Under the pieces are notes generated by a model. That model did no database searches and was not told where the DNA came from. It saw only the letters and a program-made list of their open reading frames with translations. Source: Chloroflexota bacterium (GTDB lineage Bacteria; Chloroflexota; Dehalococcoidia; GIF9; UBA5629). Taken from it: DNA of 5,501 nucleotides. This document shows, piece by piece, positions 4,575-5,501 of the stretch (its first letter is position 1; the number at the start of each line of letters is the position of its first letter). Both the position numbers and the translations under genes were made by a program. The DNA is taken from the NCBI GenBank assembly GCA_026389655.1, contig JAPLHL010000207.1:1-5501 (forward strand), read 5' to 3'.

Positions 4575-5501
4575 TTATTTTATTTTCGTAATCCAGCCGA
4601 ATTTGTCTGGTTTCTCCCCATATTGTATGCCGGTGATAGCGTCGTACAGTTTAAGCGACAGCTCGCCTGGTTTGTTCTTATTTACGATGATGTCCTTACC
4701 TTTGTGATGAATAAGCCCTATCGGCGAGATAACGGCGGCTGTGCCCGTACCGAAGGCTTCCTTTAAAGTACCCGTTTCAGCGGATCGCATGACTTCGTCC
4801 ATGGCCAGCCGTCGCTCGCTGACTTTCAATCCCCAGGCTTTGGCAAGATGTATGACAGAGTCACGGGTCACCCCGGCCAGTATTGTGCCGCTCAAATGGG
4901 GCGTGACTAGCTCATCACCTATCTGGAAGAACACATTCATGGTGCCGACCTCTTCCACGTAGTTGCGGTGGATTCCGTCCAGCCAGAGCACCTGCGTGAA
5001 GCCCTTCTTCTGCGCTTCGTGCGCTGCTAATAGGCTGGCTGCGTAGTTTCCTGCTGTTTTGACAGCGCCCATGCCGCCTTCCACGGACCTTGCGTGTTCA
5101 ATTGCTGTTATCAGCTTGACCGGGTTCAGTCCCTCTTTATAATAGGCGCCCACCGGCGACAGGATGATCATAAACTGGTACGTATGGGAAACGTGTACGC
5201 CCAGGTGGCTGTCCGCAGCGAAAGCAAACGGTCGTATATACAACGAGTATCCCCTCTGTTTGGGTACCCACTCCCTGTCCAGTTTGATCAGGTGCGTCAG
5301 TCCGTCGATAAATAGCTTCTTGTCCACTTCGGGAATGCACAGCCGCTGGCAGGACTTATTCAAACGGTCGGCGTGCCTTTCCAGGCGGAATACATTGATT
5401 GATCCGTCTTTGCAGTAAAAGGCCTTTAAACCCTCAAAGATAGCCTGGCCGTAATGAAGGGTAGATAGCGCAGGCATAATCCTGACCGGGCCGTAGGGTA
5501 C
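4575..5501 (-). CDS. ilvE: Branched-chain amino acid aminotransferase (BCAT), N-terminus off the right edge
   Basis: This is a PLP-dependent fold-type IV (class IV) aminotransferase that interconverts valine, leucine and isoleucine with their 2-oxo acids, using glutamate/2-oxoglutarate, in the cytoplasm. The frame enters at the right edge with VPYGPVRIMPALSTLHYGQA and ends with TAA at 4577-4575, so 308 codons are present. The internal Met at 5477 is not the start, since the conserved VPYGP precedes it. Family signatures are LHYGQAIFEGLKAF, the Arg-containing FRLERHADRL, GYSLYIRPF, AVKTAGNYAASL with the probable PLP-binding Lys (140 residues from the Met at 5477), QVLWLDG, YVEEVGTMNVFF, GTILAGVTRDSV, and FGTGTAAVISPIG near the end. 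Total length near 350 would be usual, so about 40-50 residues are missing. D-amino acid aminotransferase or ADC lyase is excluded by the BCAT-type LHYGQAIFEG and EEVGTMN segments. tRNA-Ile follows 97 bp downstream on the same strand. Confidence 0.95.
   Translation of the reverse strand, partial: VPYGPVRIMPALSTLHYGQAIFEGLKAFYCKDGSINVFRLERHADRLNKSCQRLCIPEVDKKLFIDGLTHLIKLDREWVPKQRGYSLYIRPFAFAADSHLGVHVSHTYQFMIILSPVGAYYKEGLNPVKLITAIEHARSVEGGMGAVKTAGNYAASLLAAHEAQKKGFTQVLWLDGIHRNYVEEVGTMNVFFQIGDELVTPHLSGTILAGVTRDSVIHLAKAWGLKVSERRLAMDEVMRSAETGTLKEAFGTGTAAVISPIGLIHHKGKDIIVNKNKPGELSLKLYDAITGIQYGEKPDKFGWITKIK

Noticed and set aside
5094..5418. Overlapping plus- and minus-strand frames inside the aminotransferase gene
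   Set aside because: The BCAT motifs are unbroken in one minus-strand frame across the whole stretch, so the others are shadows.
1..5501. CRISPR array, transposon terminal repeats, or a second copy of the tRNA 3' end
   Set aside because: I looked for regularly spaced repeats and for duplicates of the tRNA T-arm segment and found none by eye; an exact repeat search would settle it.

Overview
The window looks like a stretch of bacterial chromosome in which two metabolic genes (a leftward acyl-CoA synthetase and a leftward branched-chain aminotransferase) bracket a PadR-type regulator and a decayed genomic island built against a tRNA-Ile gene. The base composition is moderate. The serine-recombinase fragment resembles recombinases I associate with Dehalococcoidia and other Chloroflexota, so that phylum is my best guess, but this rests on memory and not on a search.

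Layout. Positions 1-1335 (minus) hold the N-terminal 445 codons of an AMP-forming acyl-CoA synthetase that runs off the left edge. Positions 1336-1861 are a rich divergent intergenic region. It has a consensus sigma-70 promoter pointing left (TTGACA, 16 bp, TATAAT at 1713-1686), three consecutive inverted repeats (1383-1434), repeated TACTAG half-sites, a doubtful 61-codon ORF, and a weaker candidate promoter pointing right. Positions 1862-2641 (plus) encode a PadR-family regulator with an unusual basic C-terminal tail. The divergent arrangement suggests, but does not prove, that it controls the acyl-CoA synthetase and itself.

Positions 2642 to about 4400 are island debris. They hold a tyrosine-recombinase pseudogene broken over at least three frames (about 2765-3080), an intact 94-codon Cys-rich gene with HNH-like spacing (3152-3436), a tract without a convincing gene (3437-3639), and the headless C-terminal half of a large serine recombinase (3652-4458). 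The last 19 codons of that recombinase ORF lie antisense to a tRNA-Ile(GAT) gene (4401-4477, minus). The junction falls at the encoded CCA end of the tRNA, which marks the probable attachment site and the right border of the island.

The tRNA has its own strong promoter (4527-4498), which is flanked by a 10-bp inverted repeat. Upstream of it, positions 4575-5501 (minus) carry most of ilvE, the branched-chain amino acid aminotransferase, whose start lies beyond the right edge. No CRISPR array, rRNA gene or intact insertion sequence was seen.
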